Program-made: the position numbers and the translations under genes
Shown: positions 26,675 through 35,243 of the stretch, in pieces
How positions within the stretch are numbered: the stretch's first letter is position 1
Layout of the letters: each line of letters starts with the position of its first letter
Assembly (NCBI RefSeq): GCF_023073415.1
Contig: NZ_JADPJL010000077.1
Coordinates: forward strand, 111,991-175,990
Source: Bradyrhizobium sp. 190
GTDB lineage: Bacteria; Pseudomonadota; Alphaproteobacteria; Rhizobiales; Xanthobacteraceae
DNA length: 64,000 nucleotides
Reading direction: 5' to 3'
The notes under the pieces: generated by a model
What the model was told of the DNA's origin: nothing
What the model saw: the letters and a program-made list of their open reading frames with translations, nothing else
Databases searched by the model: none

Positions 26675-27826
26675 CTACGCGTAGCCCCGCGCCGCGCCTG
26701 CCGCGTTCATCGATTCCACCTCGGTGCTCGGGCGTTGCCGGGTCAGCGCCAGCATCATGCCGATCCCATAGGCCAGCGAGATCATCGACGAGCCGCCATA
26801 GGAGATGAAGGGCAGCGTCATGCCCTTGGCGGGGATCAGTTGCAGATTGACCGCCATGTTGATCGCGGCCTGCACGCCGAACAGGATCGCAAGCCCCGAC
26901 GCCGCAAAGCGCGCGAACATATCCTCGTTCGAATAGGCGCGCGTCAGCGTCCGGATCACGACGAAGGCGAACAGCGAAACCAGCGCCAGGCACAGGATGA
27001 TGCCGAACTCTTCGGCGGCCACCGCGAACACGAAGTCGGTATGGCTGTCCGGCAGGCTGCGTTTGGCGATGCCTTCGCCGGGGCCGAGGCCGAACCAGCC
27101 GCCGTTCCAGAATGCTTCCATCGCCATGTCGACCTGGAAGGTGTCGCCGGAGGCCGGGTTCATGAAGCGGCGGATGCGGCCTGCGACGTGCGGCACCAGA
27201 AGATAGGCGCCGAACAATCCGGCCGCCGAGATGCCGGCAAGGCCGGCCACCCAGATCATCCTCATGCCTGCGATGAAGAACAGCGCGCCCCACACCATCA
27301 GGATCAGCATGGTCTGGCCGAAATCCGGTTCCATGACCAAAAGAGCCACCAGCGTCAGCAAGAGCACGATCGCCATCGACGTTGCCGGCATTTCCGGCCG
27401 CCTGGTCGATTCCGCAAACAGCCACGCCGCCATCACCACGAAAGCGGGTTTTGCGGATTCGGAGGCCTGGATGTTGACGCCAAGCAGCGTGATCCAGCGC
27501 CGCGATCCCTTCACCTCCGCGCCGAAGACCAGCGTCGCCACGATCAGCAGGATCGAGACCACGAACACCAGCAACGCGAGGCGGCGGATATGCTTCGGAG
27601 ACAGGAACGATACGCCGATCAGCACCATCAAGGACGGCAACAGGAACAGCACGTGCCGGCCGAAGAAATGAAAAGGATCGAGCCCGATCCGCGTCGCCAC
27701 CGGCGGGCTTGCCGCCAGCGACAGGATGACGCCGCCCAGCATCAGCGCCATGATCGCGCCGAGCAGCAGCTTATCCACGGTCCACCACCAGTCCGAAAAC
27801 GGCGTGCGTTGGTCACGGGCGAGCAT
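26675..27826 (-). CDS. ftsW: SEDS glycosyltransferase FtsW
   Basis: 383 residues from the ATG at 27826, which has GGGGA 7 bases upstream; the open frame begins 4 codons earlier. The start MLARDQRTPFSDWWWTVDKL is family-like. About ten membrane segments; conserved motifs include NIQASESAKPAFVVMAAWL, LLVMEPDFGQTMLIL with the catalytic-region acidic residue, PDSHTDFVFAVAAEEFGII, and PAKGMTLPFISYGGSSMISL. FtsW polymerises septal glycan together with FtsI (encoded upstream). The DUF5107 gene intrudes between it and murD. Confidence 0.94.
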   Translation of the reverse strand: MLARDQRTPFSDWWWTVDKLLLGAIMALMLGGVILSLAASPPVATRIGLDPFHFFGRHVLFLLPSLMVLIGVSFLSPKHIRRLALLVFVVSILLIVATLVFGAEVKGSRRWITLLGVNIQASESAKPAFVVMAAWLFAESTRRPEMPATSMAIVLLLTLVALLVMEPDFGQTMLILMVWGALFFIAGMRMIWVAGLAGISAAGLFGAYLLVPHVAGRIRRFMNPASGDTFQVDMAMEAFWNGGWFGLGPGEGIAKRSLPDSHTDFVFAVAAEEFGIILCLALVSLFAFVVIRTLTRAYSNEDMFARFAASGLAILFGVQAAINMAVNLQLIPAKGMTLPFISYGGSSMISLAYGIGMMLALTRQRPSTEVESMNAAGAARGYA

Positions 27827-27874
27827 GGGCGTCCCCAAATGGCAGAGGTAACGCCCATTGGTGGCGCAGGATGG

Positions 27875-27889
27875 TTTACGGGGGGTTAA
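27875..27889 (-). promoter_or_regulatory. CtrA-like half-degenerate site upstream of ftsW
   Basis: The plus strand reads TTTA-N7-TTAA, with a 7-base spacer, one base short of the CtrA consensus. It lies about 50 bases before the ftsW start and just beyond the repeat block that separates ftsW from the DUF5107 gene. If the inserted DNA isolates ftsW from upstream promoters, a local promoter would be needed. The match is weak evidence on its own. Confidence 0.25.
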
Positions 27890-27932
27890 CGGGGGCGGTA
27901 ACTTCTAAGATGGGAGCGCACCTCACAAAAGG

Positions 27933-28009
27933 TCGTCATACCCGCGAAGGCGGTATCCAGTACGCCGCGGCTTCTCAGCTCAACTACCGCCGTCTCTGGA
28001 ATACTGGGT
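27933..28009. repeat. Dispersed palindromic repeat, family A (copy 4)
   Basis: Carries ATCCAGTACGCCGCGG, then a variable centre, then GTCTCTGGAATACTGGGT, the same outer blocks as the copies at 8725 and 10283. It is joined directly to another repeat (28024-28092), making a composite repeat block in the ftsW-DUF5107 gap. Confidence 0.75.
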
Positions 28010-28023
28010 CGGTTAGCGAAGTT

Positions 28024-28092
28024 GATGGGTTTCGCGGAGTTTATCATCGGGCCGGCCGGAGGCCGGACCCGATGGCTCTACCCATCCTACGG
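28024..28092. repeat. Composite repeat ending CTCTACCCATCCTAC
   Basis: It starts GATGGGTTTCGC and ends GCTCTACCCATCCTAC, the two ends of the 3' arm found at 29620-29650. Between them sits an extra segment with its own stem (GGGCCGGCCGGAGGCCGG). It lies immediately after the DUF5107 gene stop, so this gene has the same repeat sequence on both sides. Confidence 0.65.
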
Positions 28093-28097
28093 TCAGA

Positions 28098-29546
28098 TCA
28101 CTTTATTCTTGTCTCGGCCGCGATCAGCTCTTTGCCTTCGGCGGTCGTGATCGTCAGCCGCACCTGTTCGCCGCTGTGGCCTGCAGGAACCCCTACGGAA
28201 ATGCGATTTCCGTTTTTCGGGTCGGCTTTCACGGCGTCGTTGAACAATATCGCATCGCCGCGCTTAAACGTGACGCGCAACGGCTTGGCCGGTTCGATGC
28301 TGAAGAACTGAAGGTTCACGCTCGATGCCGCCGCCGAGAAATTGATCAGGATATTCTCGTTCGCAGCCGTCACGTTGCTCATGCCGACGATCGGGCTGTA
28401 GGTCTCCGGAATCGACACTTCGCTCCGCGCGGGAAGCTTGGCGCGGTGGAAAAACTGGTCCGACACGCCGGCCCACAATTCGACGTAAGGCCGCGCTTCG
28501 TTCGGGTCCTTGCGTGCGTCGGTCTCGTTCGTGAACGACTGATATCCCCACGTCCACATCTTCAGGCCCGGCGTGACCCTATTGTCGGCGATGCGGATGA
28601 TCCCCTCCTCGTTGTCGTGATTGATCACACCCCAAAAATTCCCGCCCTGCATATCGGGCGCCGCGTAGGCGATGCCCATCGTCGGCCAATTCCTGAAGTA
28701 GCGCAGTTTTTCGAAACGGCTCCTGCCCTGACCCAAGCTCTCGTCGCCTTCGGACAGATTGGCCGACCAGCGGGGTGTGCTGTAGGCCTCGATCGGCGCG
28801 ACGATTTCGGCGCCGCCGGTCGTCTTCGGATTATTCGGATCCGATCCCGGCGCGAGCGTCGTGCACGTCCAGTACTCGTAATCGATCGCCCTGGGTTGCG
28901 AGTTTTTCAGCACCACGCGCGCATCAAGTGCGGCGCGATCGGCTTTCAGCGTGACATAGTAAGTCGCTTCGATGCCCGTCGAACCCTTGAGGAACTGGCT
29001 TGGTGCGGCAGAATATGCGGCATCATCCTTGAGCGACATCGACACCGTCACTTCGCCGGCGCTCTCCTTCACCACCTTGAAATTCCACGGCTTCAGCCAC
29101 GCCCTGCCGTGCTCGGCATCCGGGAAGGTGGGGAAGATGCCGCCATACACCATCAGCCAGTCGTAATAAAAGACGCCGGCCGTCATCCCGTAGGGTACGC
29201 CCACCTCAGTGCGATAGAGTTGTTCGTGGCCGGTCGGCTTGTAAATGATGGAAAGAATGCGCCCGCCAAATTCGGGGACGAGCGTTACCTTCAGATAACG
29301 ATTCTCGAGCACGTGGGTCCTGAACGTGCGATCGACGATGGTCTTCTTGTCGAGCGACCCGCTGACGAATCCGTTCTCCGCAGAGGTCGCGTAGTTGACG
29401 GTGCTCCACGAAATCGTCGACTCGGTGAGAGTCACGCCGTCGGACGCCAGCGAAGCCGTCCCTGCGACGGTATGAAGCGCAACGGTCGCTGAAAGCACTG
29501 CAACCACGAAACGGACACGGGCACGTGAGGGAGCATGAACTGCCAT
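28098..29546 (-). CDS. Exported DUF5107 domain protein inside the dcw cluster
   Basis: 482 residues from the ATG at 29546 with GAGGG upstream; the frame extending to 29663 runs through a palindromic repeat and is not credible. A signal peptide is likely (VRFVVAVLSATVALHTVAG). The mature protein has the DUF5107 pattern of mutarotase-like carbohydrate-binding folds: VLENRYLKVTLVPEFGGRIL, EYWTCTTLAPG, and FFHRAKLPARSEVSIPE. Function is unknown. A role on periplasmic sugars or glycans is an inference from the fold. Being flanked by repeats between murD and ftsW, it looks like a later arrival. Confidence 0.75.
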   Translation of the reverse strand: MAVHAPSRARVRFVVAVLSATVALHTVAGTASLASDGVTLTESTISWSTVNYATSAENGFVSGSLDKKTIVDRTFRTHVLENRYLKVTLVPEFGGRILSIIYKPTGHEQLYRTEVGVPYGMTAGVFYYDWLMVYGGIFPTFPDAEHGRAWLKPWNFKVVKESAGEVTVSMSLKDDAAYSAAPSQFLKGSTGIEATYYVTLKADRAALDARVVLKNSQPRAIDYEYWTCTTLAPGSDPNNPKTTGGAEIVAPIEAYSTPRWSANLSEGDESLGQGRSRFEKLRYFRNWPTMGIAYAAPDMQGGNFWGVINHDNEEGIIRIADNRVTPGLKMWTWGYQSFTNETDARKDPNEARPYVELWAGVSDQFFHRAKLPARSEVSIPETYSPIVGMSNVTAANENILINFSAAASSVNLQFFSIEPAKPLRVTFKRGDAILFNDAVKADPKNGNRISVGVPAGHSGEQVRLTITTAEGKELIAAETRIK

Positions 29547-29572
29547 TTGCGACGCCCTCGAAGGAGCAGGAT

Positions 29573-29650
29573 GTAGGATGGGTAGAGCGCAGCGAACCCC
29601 ATCAATCCGACACCGCAGCGATGGGTTTCGCTGCGCTCTACCCATCCTAC
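29573..29650. repeat. Long palindrome with 31-nt arms, family C'
   Basis: The arms 29573-29603 and 29620-29650 are complementary over 31 bases with one mismatch, around a 16-base loop. They begin GTAGGATGGGTAGAGCGCAG and end TGCGCTCTACCCATCCTAC. It fills the space between the murD stop and the DUF5107 start. The arm length equals that of the family C palindromes at 42714 and 44708, with a shared GAGCGCAGCG core. Confidence 0.85.
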
Positions 29651-29659
29651 AGTCTGCGC

Positions 29660-31060
29660 TCACACCACCGGCTTGACGCCCGGCAACGCCGTCACCAGAT
29701 CGCGAAACTTGGCGCCGCGAATTTCGAAGTTGCGATACTGGTCGAACGAAGCGCAGGCGGGCGACAGCAGCACGACCGGATCGGCGATCCCTGAGGCCTC
29801 TGCGTCGCGCGCGGCGCTGGCGACGGCGACATCGAGCGTCTCTGAAATTTCGTGTGCCACGCGCTCGCCGAGCGTGCCGGAAAATTCCGGCGCGGCCTCG
29901 CCGATCAGATAGGCTTTTCGGATGCGCGGGAAATATTCGGTCAGGCCGGTAATGCCGCCCTGCTTCGGCTTGCCACCGGCGATCCAGAAGATATCGGCGA
30001 ACGACGACAGCGCATGCGCGGCGGCATCGGCATTGGTGCCCTTGGAGTCGTTGACGAACAGCACGTTGCCGCGGCGGCCGACCTGCTCCATGCGGTGCGC
30101 CAGGCCCGGAAAGCTGCGCAGGCCGTTCTGCAACGTGTCAGTCGAGATGTCCATCGCCAGCGCGCAGGCCGAGGCGCAGGCGGCATTTTGCGCGTTGTGC
30201 AGGCCGCGCAGCGAACCGATGCCGCCCAGCCTTGCGATCTCGCGGCGCGCGCCGCCGGAGGCCTGCACGATGGTCTCGCGCTCGACATAGATCCCGTCGG
30301 GCAGCGGGTTCTTCACTGATATCCGCACCACGCGCTTGCCGGCCTGGTCGAGCCGGTCGGCGATGTTGCGGGACCAGCCATCATCGACCCCGACGATCGA
30401 CGTGCCCTGCGGCTGCACGCCGGCAACCAGCCGCGCCTTGACGGCGGCGTAGTGCTCCAGCGTACCGTGGCGGTCGATATGGTCTTCGCTGATATTGAGG
30501 AGAATGCCGACCGACGGATCGAGCGAGGGCGCCAGATCGATCTGGTAGGACGACATCTCAACCACATGCACACGCCCGATGCGCGGCGGTTCCAGCGACA
30601 GGATCGCGGTGCCGATATTGCCGCCCATCTGGGTGTCGTAGCCTGCCACCTTCATCAGATGCGCAATCAGAGCCGTGGTGGTCGACTTGCCGTTGGTGCC
30701 GGTGATCGCGACGAACGGCGCGTCCGGCGCATGGCGACGGCGCTCGCGGCAGAACAATTCGATGTCGCCGATCACCTCAATGCCGGCCTGCCGCGCCATC
30801 AGCACCGACCAATGCGGCGCCGGATGGGTGAGCGGCGCGCCGGGCGTCAAGATTAGCGCCGAGAAATTCGACCACGACACCGTGCGCAGATCGGCGGTGG
30901 TGAAACCGGCCTGCGCCGCCTTGGCGATATTGTCCGCGCTGTCGTCGCCGGCGATCACTTCCGCGCCGCCCGCTTTCAGGGCGTGACAGCTTGCAAGGCC
31001 GGAACCGCCGAGGCCGAAGACGGCGACCGTCTTGCGTGCAAAGGAGGTGACGGGAATCAT
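29660..31060 (-). CDS. murD: UDP-N-acetylmuramoyl-L-alanine--D-glutamate ligase MurD
   Basis: 466 residues. N-terminal domain VAVFGLGGSGLASCHALKAG; ATP loop FVAITGTNGKSTTTALIAHL near residue 120; VEMSSYQIDLAPSLDPSVG with the MurD-type Glu-Met-Ser-Ser-Tyr-Gln motif; ISEDHIDRHGTLEHYAAVK; C-terminal VNDSKGTNADAAAHALSSF. It adds D-Glu to UDP-MurNAc-L-Ala. It starts 10 bases after the mraY stop. Its last codons meet the family C' palindrome. Confidence 0.95.
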   Translation of the reverse strand: MIPVTSFARKTVAVFGLGGSGLASCHALKAGGAEVIAGDDSADNIAKAAQAGFTTADLRTVSWSNFSALILTPGAPLTHPAPHWSVLMARQAGIEVIGDIELFCRERRRHAPDAPFVAITGTNGKSTTTALIAHLMKVAGYDTQMGGNIGTAILSLEPPRIGRVHVVEMSSYQIDLAPSLDPSVGILLNISEDHIDRHGTLEHYAAVKARLVAGVQPQGTSIVGVDDGWSRNIADRLDQAGKRVVRISVKNPLPDGIYVERETIVQASGGARREIARLGGIGSLRGLHNAQNAACASACALAMDISTDTLQNGLRSFPGLAHRMEQVGRRGNVLFVNDSKGTNADAAAHALSSFADIFWIAGGKPKQGGITGLTEYFPRIRKAYLIGEAAPEFSGTLGERVAHEISETLDVAVASAARDAEASGIADPVVLLSPACASFDQYRNFEIRGAKFRDLVTALPGVKPVV

Positions 31061-31070
31061 CGCGCGCGGC

Positions 31071-32177
31071 TCACCGCAGCTTCAGCGTGGAGAGGCCGGC
31101 CAGCGCCAGCATCACCGAGATGATCCAGAACCGGATCACAATCTGCGGCTCGGTCCAGCCCTTCTGCTCGAAATGATGATGCAGCGGCGCCATCCGGAAC
31201 ACCCGTTTTCCCGTCAGCTTGAACGAGGCGACCTGCACGATCACGGAGACGGCTTCCAGCACGAACAATCCGCCGATCACGGCCAGCACGATCTCGTGCT
31301 TCACGGCCACCGCGGTCGCGCCGAGCATGCCGCCGAGCGCGAGCGAGCCTGTATCGCCCATGAAGATCGAGGCCGGCGGCGCATTGAACCAGAGGAATCC
31401 GAGTCCGGCGCCGAGCACCGCGCCGCACAGCACCGCGAGCTCGCCGGTGCCGGCGACGTATCTGATCTGCAGGTAGTCGGAGAACACCGCGTTGCCGGTC
31501 AGATACGAGATCATGCCGAAGCTCGCCGCGGCGATCATGACCGGCACGATCGCAAGCCCGTCGAGGCCGTCGGTCAAATTGACCGCATTGCCGGCGCCGA
31601 CGATGACGAAGGCGCCGAAGATCACGAAGAACCAGCCGAAATTGATCACCACATCTTTCAGGAAGGGTACCGCAAGCGAGGTCGAGGTCGCATCGCGGCC
31701 GAGCCGCACCAGCGCATAGCAGGCCGCGAGCGCAATCACCGCTTCGATCATGAGCCGCAGCTTGCCGGCGAAGCCGCTATGGCTCTGTTTCGTGACCTTC
31801 AGATAATCGTCGTAAAATCCGACAAAGCCGAAGCCGAGCGTCACCGCCAGCACGATCCAGACATAGGGATTGAGCGGATTGGCCCACAGCAACGTCGAGA
31901 CGACGAGGCCCGACAGGATCATCAGCCCGCCCATCGTCGGCGTGCCCTTTTTGGAGATCAGGTGCGATTGCGGGCCATCGGTGCGGATCGGCTGGCCCTT
32001 GCCTTGCCTGAGCCGCAGATGATCGATGATCCAGGGGCCGAACAGGAATACGAACAGCGCGCCCGTCACCATCGCCCCGCCGGTGCGGAAGGTGATGTAG
32101 CGAAACACGTTGAACAAGCCGCGGAAGATGCCAAAACCCGGGACGGTATTGGAAAGCTCGATCAGCCAGTAAAACAT
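31071..32177 (-). CDS. mraY: Phospho-N-acetylmuramoyl-pentapeptide transferase MraY
   Basis: 368 residues with ten predicted membrane segments. Motifs: KKGTPTMGGLMILSG in the first cytoplasmic loop, FYDDYLKVTKQSHSG with the aspartates that bind Mg, VNLTDGLDGLAI, WFNAPPASIFMGDTGSLALG, and APLHHHFEQKGW near the C-terminus. It makes lipid I at the inner membrane from UDP-MurNAc-pentapeptide and undecaprenyl phosphate. The 182 bases between it and murF are longer than the other gaps in this part of the cluster. Confidence 0.96.
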   Translation of the reverse strand: MFYWLIELSNTVPGFGIFRGLFNVFRYITFRTGGAMVTGALFVFLFGPWIIDHLRLRQGKGQPIRTDGPQSHLISKKGTPTMGGLMILSGLVVSTLLWANPLNPYVWIVLAVTLGFGFVGFYDDYLKVTKQSHSGFAGKLRLMIEAVIALAACYALVRLGRDATSTSLAVPFLKDVVINFGWFFVIFGAFVIVGAGNAVNLTDGLDGLAIVPVMIAAASFGMISYLTGNAVFSDYLQIRYVAGTGELAVLCGAVLGAGLGFLWFNAPPASIFMGDTGSLALGGMLGATAVAVKHEIVLAVIGGLFVLEAVSVIVQVASFKLTGKRVFRMAPLHHHFEQKGWTEPQIVIRFWIISVMLALAGLSTLKLR

Positions 32178-32359
32178 TCAGGTAGGCCCTATCACGCGGC
32201 TTGGTTGCGCCGTCTTTGGCGGGAAGTGCTCCGAGAACGCCTTCGTTCCGGGAACGCCTTGATAATCGTTTTCATCCTCAAACCAAGCAAATCTTGGTCA
32301 TGCATGGGGTATTGACGAATCGGGTCTCGCCGAAACAACAGCCGTCAAGTGCGGCCAGT

Positions 32360-33742
32360 TTACGCCTTTGCCTGCAAGGCGGCCAGCAGCCGGGGCACAA
32401 ACTTGTTCACCCAGAACATCTTTTTGCTGCCCTTGACGACCACCACGTCCCCGTCCCGCAGCAATGTGGCGATTTCCTGGGGATCGAGCGTGGCCGGGTC
32501 TTCATGCCAGCCGAGCGCCCGCTCCGCCGGCACGAGATCATATAGATGGCGCATCAGCGGGCCGACGCAGTAGACGCCGTCGATATCAGGCAGGTCTTTT
32601 GCGAGCTTCACGTGATAGGCGGGCGCGTCAGCGCCCAATTCCAGCATGTCGCCGAGAATGGCGATGCGCCGGCCGGCCTTCACCGGCCGCGCCTTCAGGC
32701 TGCCGAGCGCTGCCACCATGCTGGCCGGGTTGCCGTTAAAACTGTCGTCGATCACGGTGACGCCGCGGGCCGCCTGTTCCACGCCGCGGCCGGTCATGAT
32801 GCCGACATGGCTGAGCTCGTTGGCCAGCGCCGCGGGTTCGAGCCCGGCGGCATGGATGGACGCCAGCGCGGCAAGCGCGTTCTGCAGGCGATGCGGGGCC
32901 CCGGGCGTCAGGCCGAATTCGATCGGCTTGCCGTTCACATCGGCGGCGACATTCCAGCTCTCGCCCTCGGCCGTATGCTTCAGTTCCCGAACCTCAGACG
33001 CTTCGCCGAAGCGAACGACCTTGCCGTTCCATTCCGGCGCCTCGACATCATCAGGCAACACCAGCACGCCGTCCTTTGGCAGACCTTGCGCGATGCTCAC
33101 CTTCTCGCGCCGGATCGCCTCCAGGCTGCCAAGCTTTTCCAGGTGCACCGGCTGCACGTTCACGACAAGCGCGACCGTAGGCTGGGTCAGTTCGCTGAGC
33201 CGCGCGATCTCGCCTGATTGGTTCATGCCCATTTCAACGACCCACACGCTCGCGTCAGGGCTGGCGTTGCACAGCGTCAGCGGTACGCCCCAGAAATTGT
33301 TGAAGCTGCTCGGGCTGGCATAGGCGGCAGGATACGCGGCGAGAAATTCCTTGGTGCTGGTCTTGCCGGCGCTGCCGGTCAGGCCGATCACCGGGCCGTT
33401 GAACCGCGCCCGCGCGGCGCGCGCCAATGTCCACAAACCATCGATCAGCGTGTCCTTGACGATCAGCTGCGGAACGCTGACACCGTCGATCCGATGCGGA
33501 ACGATCATCGCCGCCGCGCCGGCGGCTTGCGCCTTGTCGGCGAATTCCCAGCCGTCGCGCGCGCTGGCGAAACTCGAAATGAAGCCGCCGCTCGGCGTGC
33601 CGCTCAGCGCCACGAACAGGCAGCCTGGTTTCACCAAACGGCTGTCCTGCGTGACGAAATCAATCGGCGTATCCGGATATTCGCCTGATAGCCCGAGCGC
33701 GCGCGCGACTTCGGCGATGGTCCACAATGGCGCCGTGCTCAT
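32360..33742 (-). CDS. murF: UDP-MurNAc-tripeptide--D-Ala-D-Ala ligase MurF
   Basis: 460 residues. The ATP loop is GLTGSAGKTSTKEFLAAY near residue 107, followed by FNNFWGVPLTLCN, VVEMGMNQSGEIARLS and VIDDSFNGNPASMVAALG, all MurF-type. The N-terminal region contains VTQDSRLVKPGCLFVALSG, shared with MurE. It adds D-Ala-D-Ala to complete the stem peptide. ATGA overlap with the murE stop suggests coupled translation. Confidence 0.95.
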   Translation of the reverse strand: MSTAPLWTIAEVARALGLSGEYPDTPIDFVTQDSRLVKPGCLFVALSGTPSGGFISSFASARDGWEFADKAQAAGAAAMIVPHRIDGVSVPQLIVKDTLIDGLWTLARAARARFNGPVIGLTGSAGKTSTKEFLAAYPAAYASPSSFNNFWGVPLTLCNASPDASVWVVEMGMNQSGEIARLSELTQPTVALVVNVQPVHLEKLGSLEAIRREKVSIAQGLPKDGVLVLPDDVEAPEWNGKVVRFGEASEVRELKHTAEGESWNVAADVNGKPIEFGLTPGAPHRLQNALAALASIHAAGLEPAALANELSHVGIMTGRGVEQAARGVTVIDDSFNGNPASMVAALGSLKARPVKAGRRIAILGDMLELGADAPAYHVKLAKDLPDIDGVYCVGPLMRHLYDLVPAERALGWHEDPATLDPQEIATLLRDGDVVVVKGSKKMFWVNKFVPRLLAALQAKA

Positions 33743-35196
33743 GCCACCCTCGCTGCCAGCGCGGCGGCCACTGCCTCGTGATCGCTGAACGGCAAAACCT
33801 TGTCGCCGACGATCTGGCCGGTCTCATGGCCCTTGCCGGCGATCAAGAGCGCATCGCCGGGCTGCAGCGCGGCTATCGCTGCCCTGATCGCTTCCGCGCG
33901 ATCGCCGATGTCGCTGGCGCCCTTCGCCGCCGCCAGAATGGCGGCGCGGATCGTTTCTGGATTTTCGCTGCGGGGATTGTCGTCGGTGACGATGATTTGA
34001 TCGGCATTCTCGGCGGCAATCGCGCCCATGATCGGGCGCTTGCCGGCATCGCGGTCGCCGCCGGCGCCGAAGATGACGACGAGCTTGCGTTTGGCGTAAG
34101 GCCGCAGCGCCTGCAGCGCCTTCGCCAGCGCGTCCGGCTTGTGCGCGTAATCGACGAAGATCGGCGCGCCGTTGTGTTCGCCGACCCGTTCCAGCCGCCC
34201 CTTGGCGCCTTCGAGGTGTTCGAGTGTCGCGAAGACGTCATCCGCCTCGCTGCCGGTGCCGATCGCCAGCCCCGCGGCAACCAGCGCATTCTCGATCTGG
34301 AACTCGCCGACCAGCGGCAGCTTGATCGTGTAATTGCGCCCACGGTTCGTCAGCGCAAGGTTCTGCGCATATCCTTCGACGGTAGCACCAACGAGGCGGA
34401 TGCCTTCACCGGCGCCATCCGCATTGCGGCCGACGGTGATGATCCGCAGGGATCGCGATTGCGCCGCGTCGATCACTTCTTGAGAACACTCATGATCGGC
34501 CGAGATGACCGCCGCACCACCGGGCGCAACGAGATCGCGGAACAGCCGCAGCTTGGCGGCGAGGTAATGCGCGACGTCAGGATGATAATCCATGTGATCG
34601 CGCGAAAGATTGGTGAAGCCGCCGGCGGCGATGCGCACGCCGTCCAGCCTGAACTGGTCGAGCCCGTGCGAGGATGCCTCGAAGGCCAGATGCGTAACGC
34701 CCTCACCCACAATCTCGTCGAGCTGCTTGTGCAGCGCGATCGGGTCCGGCGTCGTCAGCGAGCCGTAGACCGTGCGCTTCGGCGAAACGAGGCCGATGGT
34801 CCCGATGCTGGCCGCGGCATGGCCGAGCCGTTCCCAGACCTGGCGCGTGAACGCTGCGACCGACGTCTTGCCGCTGGTCCCGGTCACCGCTGCTGTTGTC
34901 GCAGGCTGGCGCGGATAAAATCTCGCCGCCGCCTGCGCCAGCGCACGGCGCGGATTTGGCGTGACGACGAACGGCACGCTGCGGTCTGGCGAAGCGCGGT
35001 CGCCGGCTACCGCAACCGCGCCCGCGTCAATGGCGGCATCGACGAAGCGGGAGCCGTCGGTCTTGCTGCCTGCAATGGCAAAGAACAGGTCGCCCGGCTT
35101 CACCGCGCGGCTGTCGACCGCAAGGCCTTTCACATCGACAGCTTCCGCCTGCGGCTCGATCGCAGCGTCATCGCTGAAGAGGTCGCGAAGTTTCAT
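33739..35196 (-). CDS. murE: UDP-MurNAc-L-Ala-D-Glu--meso-diaminopimelate ligase MurE
   Basis: 485 residues. N-terminal uridine-binding domain with VDSRAVKPGDLFFAIAGS; ATP loop AVTGTSGKTSVAAFTRQ near residue 109; EASSHGLDQFRLDGV and FTNLSRDHMDYH; the specificity motif DDNPR in VTDDNPRSENPETI. DNPR is established as marking meso-diaminopimelate ligases, as expected for a Gram-negative cell wall. It acts in the cytosol. It lies 47 bases after ftsI. Confidence 0.96.
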   Translation of the reverse strand: MKLRDLFSDDAAIEPQAEAVDVKGLAVDSRAVKPGDLFFAIAGSKTDGSRFVDAAIDAGAVAVAGDRASPDRSVPFVVTPNPRRALAQAAARFYPRQPATTAAVTGTSGKTSVAAFTRQVWERLGHAAASIGTIGLVSPKRTVYGSLTTPDPIALHKQLDEIVGEGVTHLAFEASSHGLDQFRLDGVRIAAGGFTNLSRDHMDYHPDVAHYLAAKLRLFRDLVAPGGAAVISADHECSQEVIDAAQSRSLRIITVGRNADGAGEGIRLVGATVEGYAQNLALTNRGRNYTIKLPLVGEFQIENALVAAGLAIGTGSEADDVFATLEHLEGAKGRLERVGEHNGAPIFVDYAHKPDALAKALQALRPYAKRKLVVIFGAGGDRDAGKRPIMGAIAAENADQIIVTDDNPRSENPETIRAAILAAAKGASDIGDRAEAIRAAIAALQPGDALLIAGKGHETGQIVGDKVLPFSDHEAVAAALAARVA

Positions 35197-35243
35197 CGTG
35201 TTCCAGTCCGGCCGGCGCAGTGAGGCGCGCGTGATATTACGCC

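Noticed and set aside
29547..29663. Longer N-terminus of the DUF5107 protein
   Set aside because: The added codons lie in a 31-nt-arm palindrome; the ATG at 29546 has a ribosome site and leads straight into a signal peptide.
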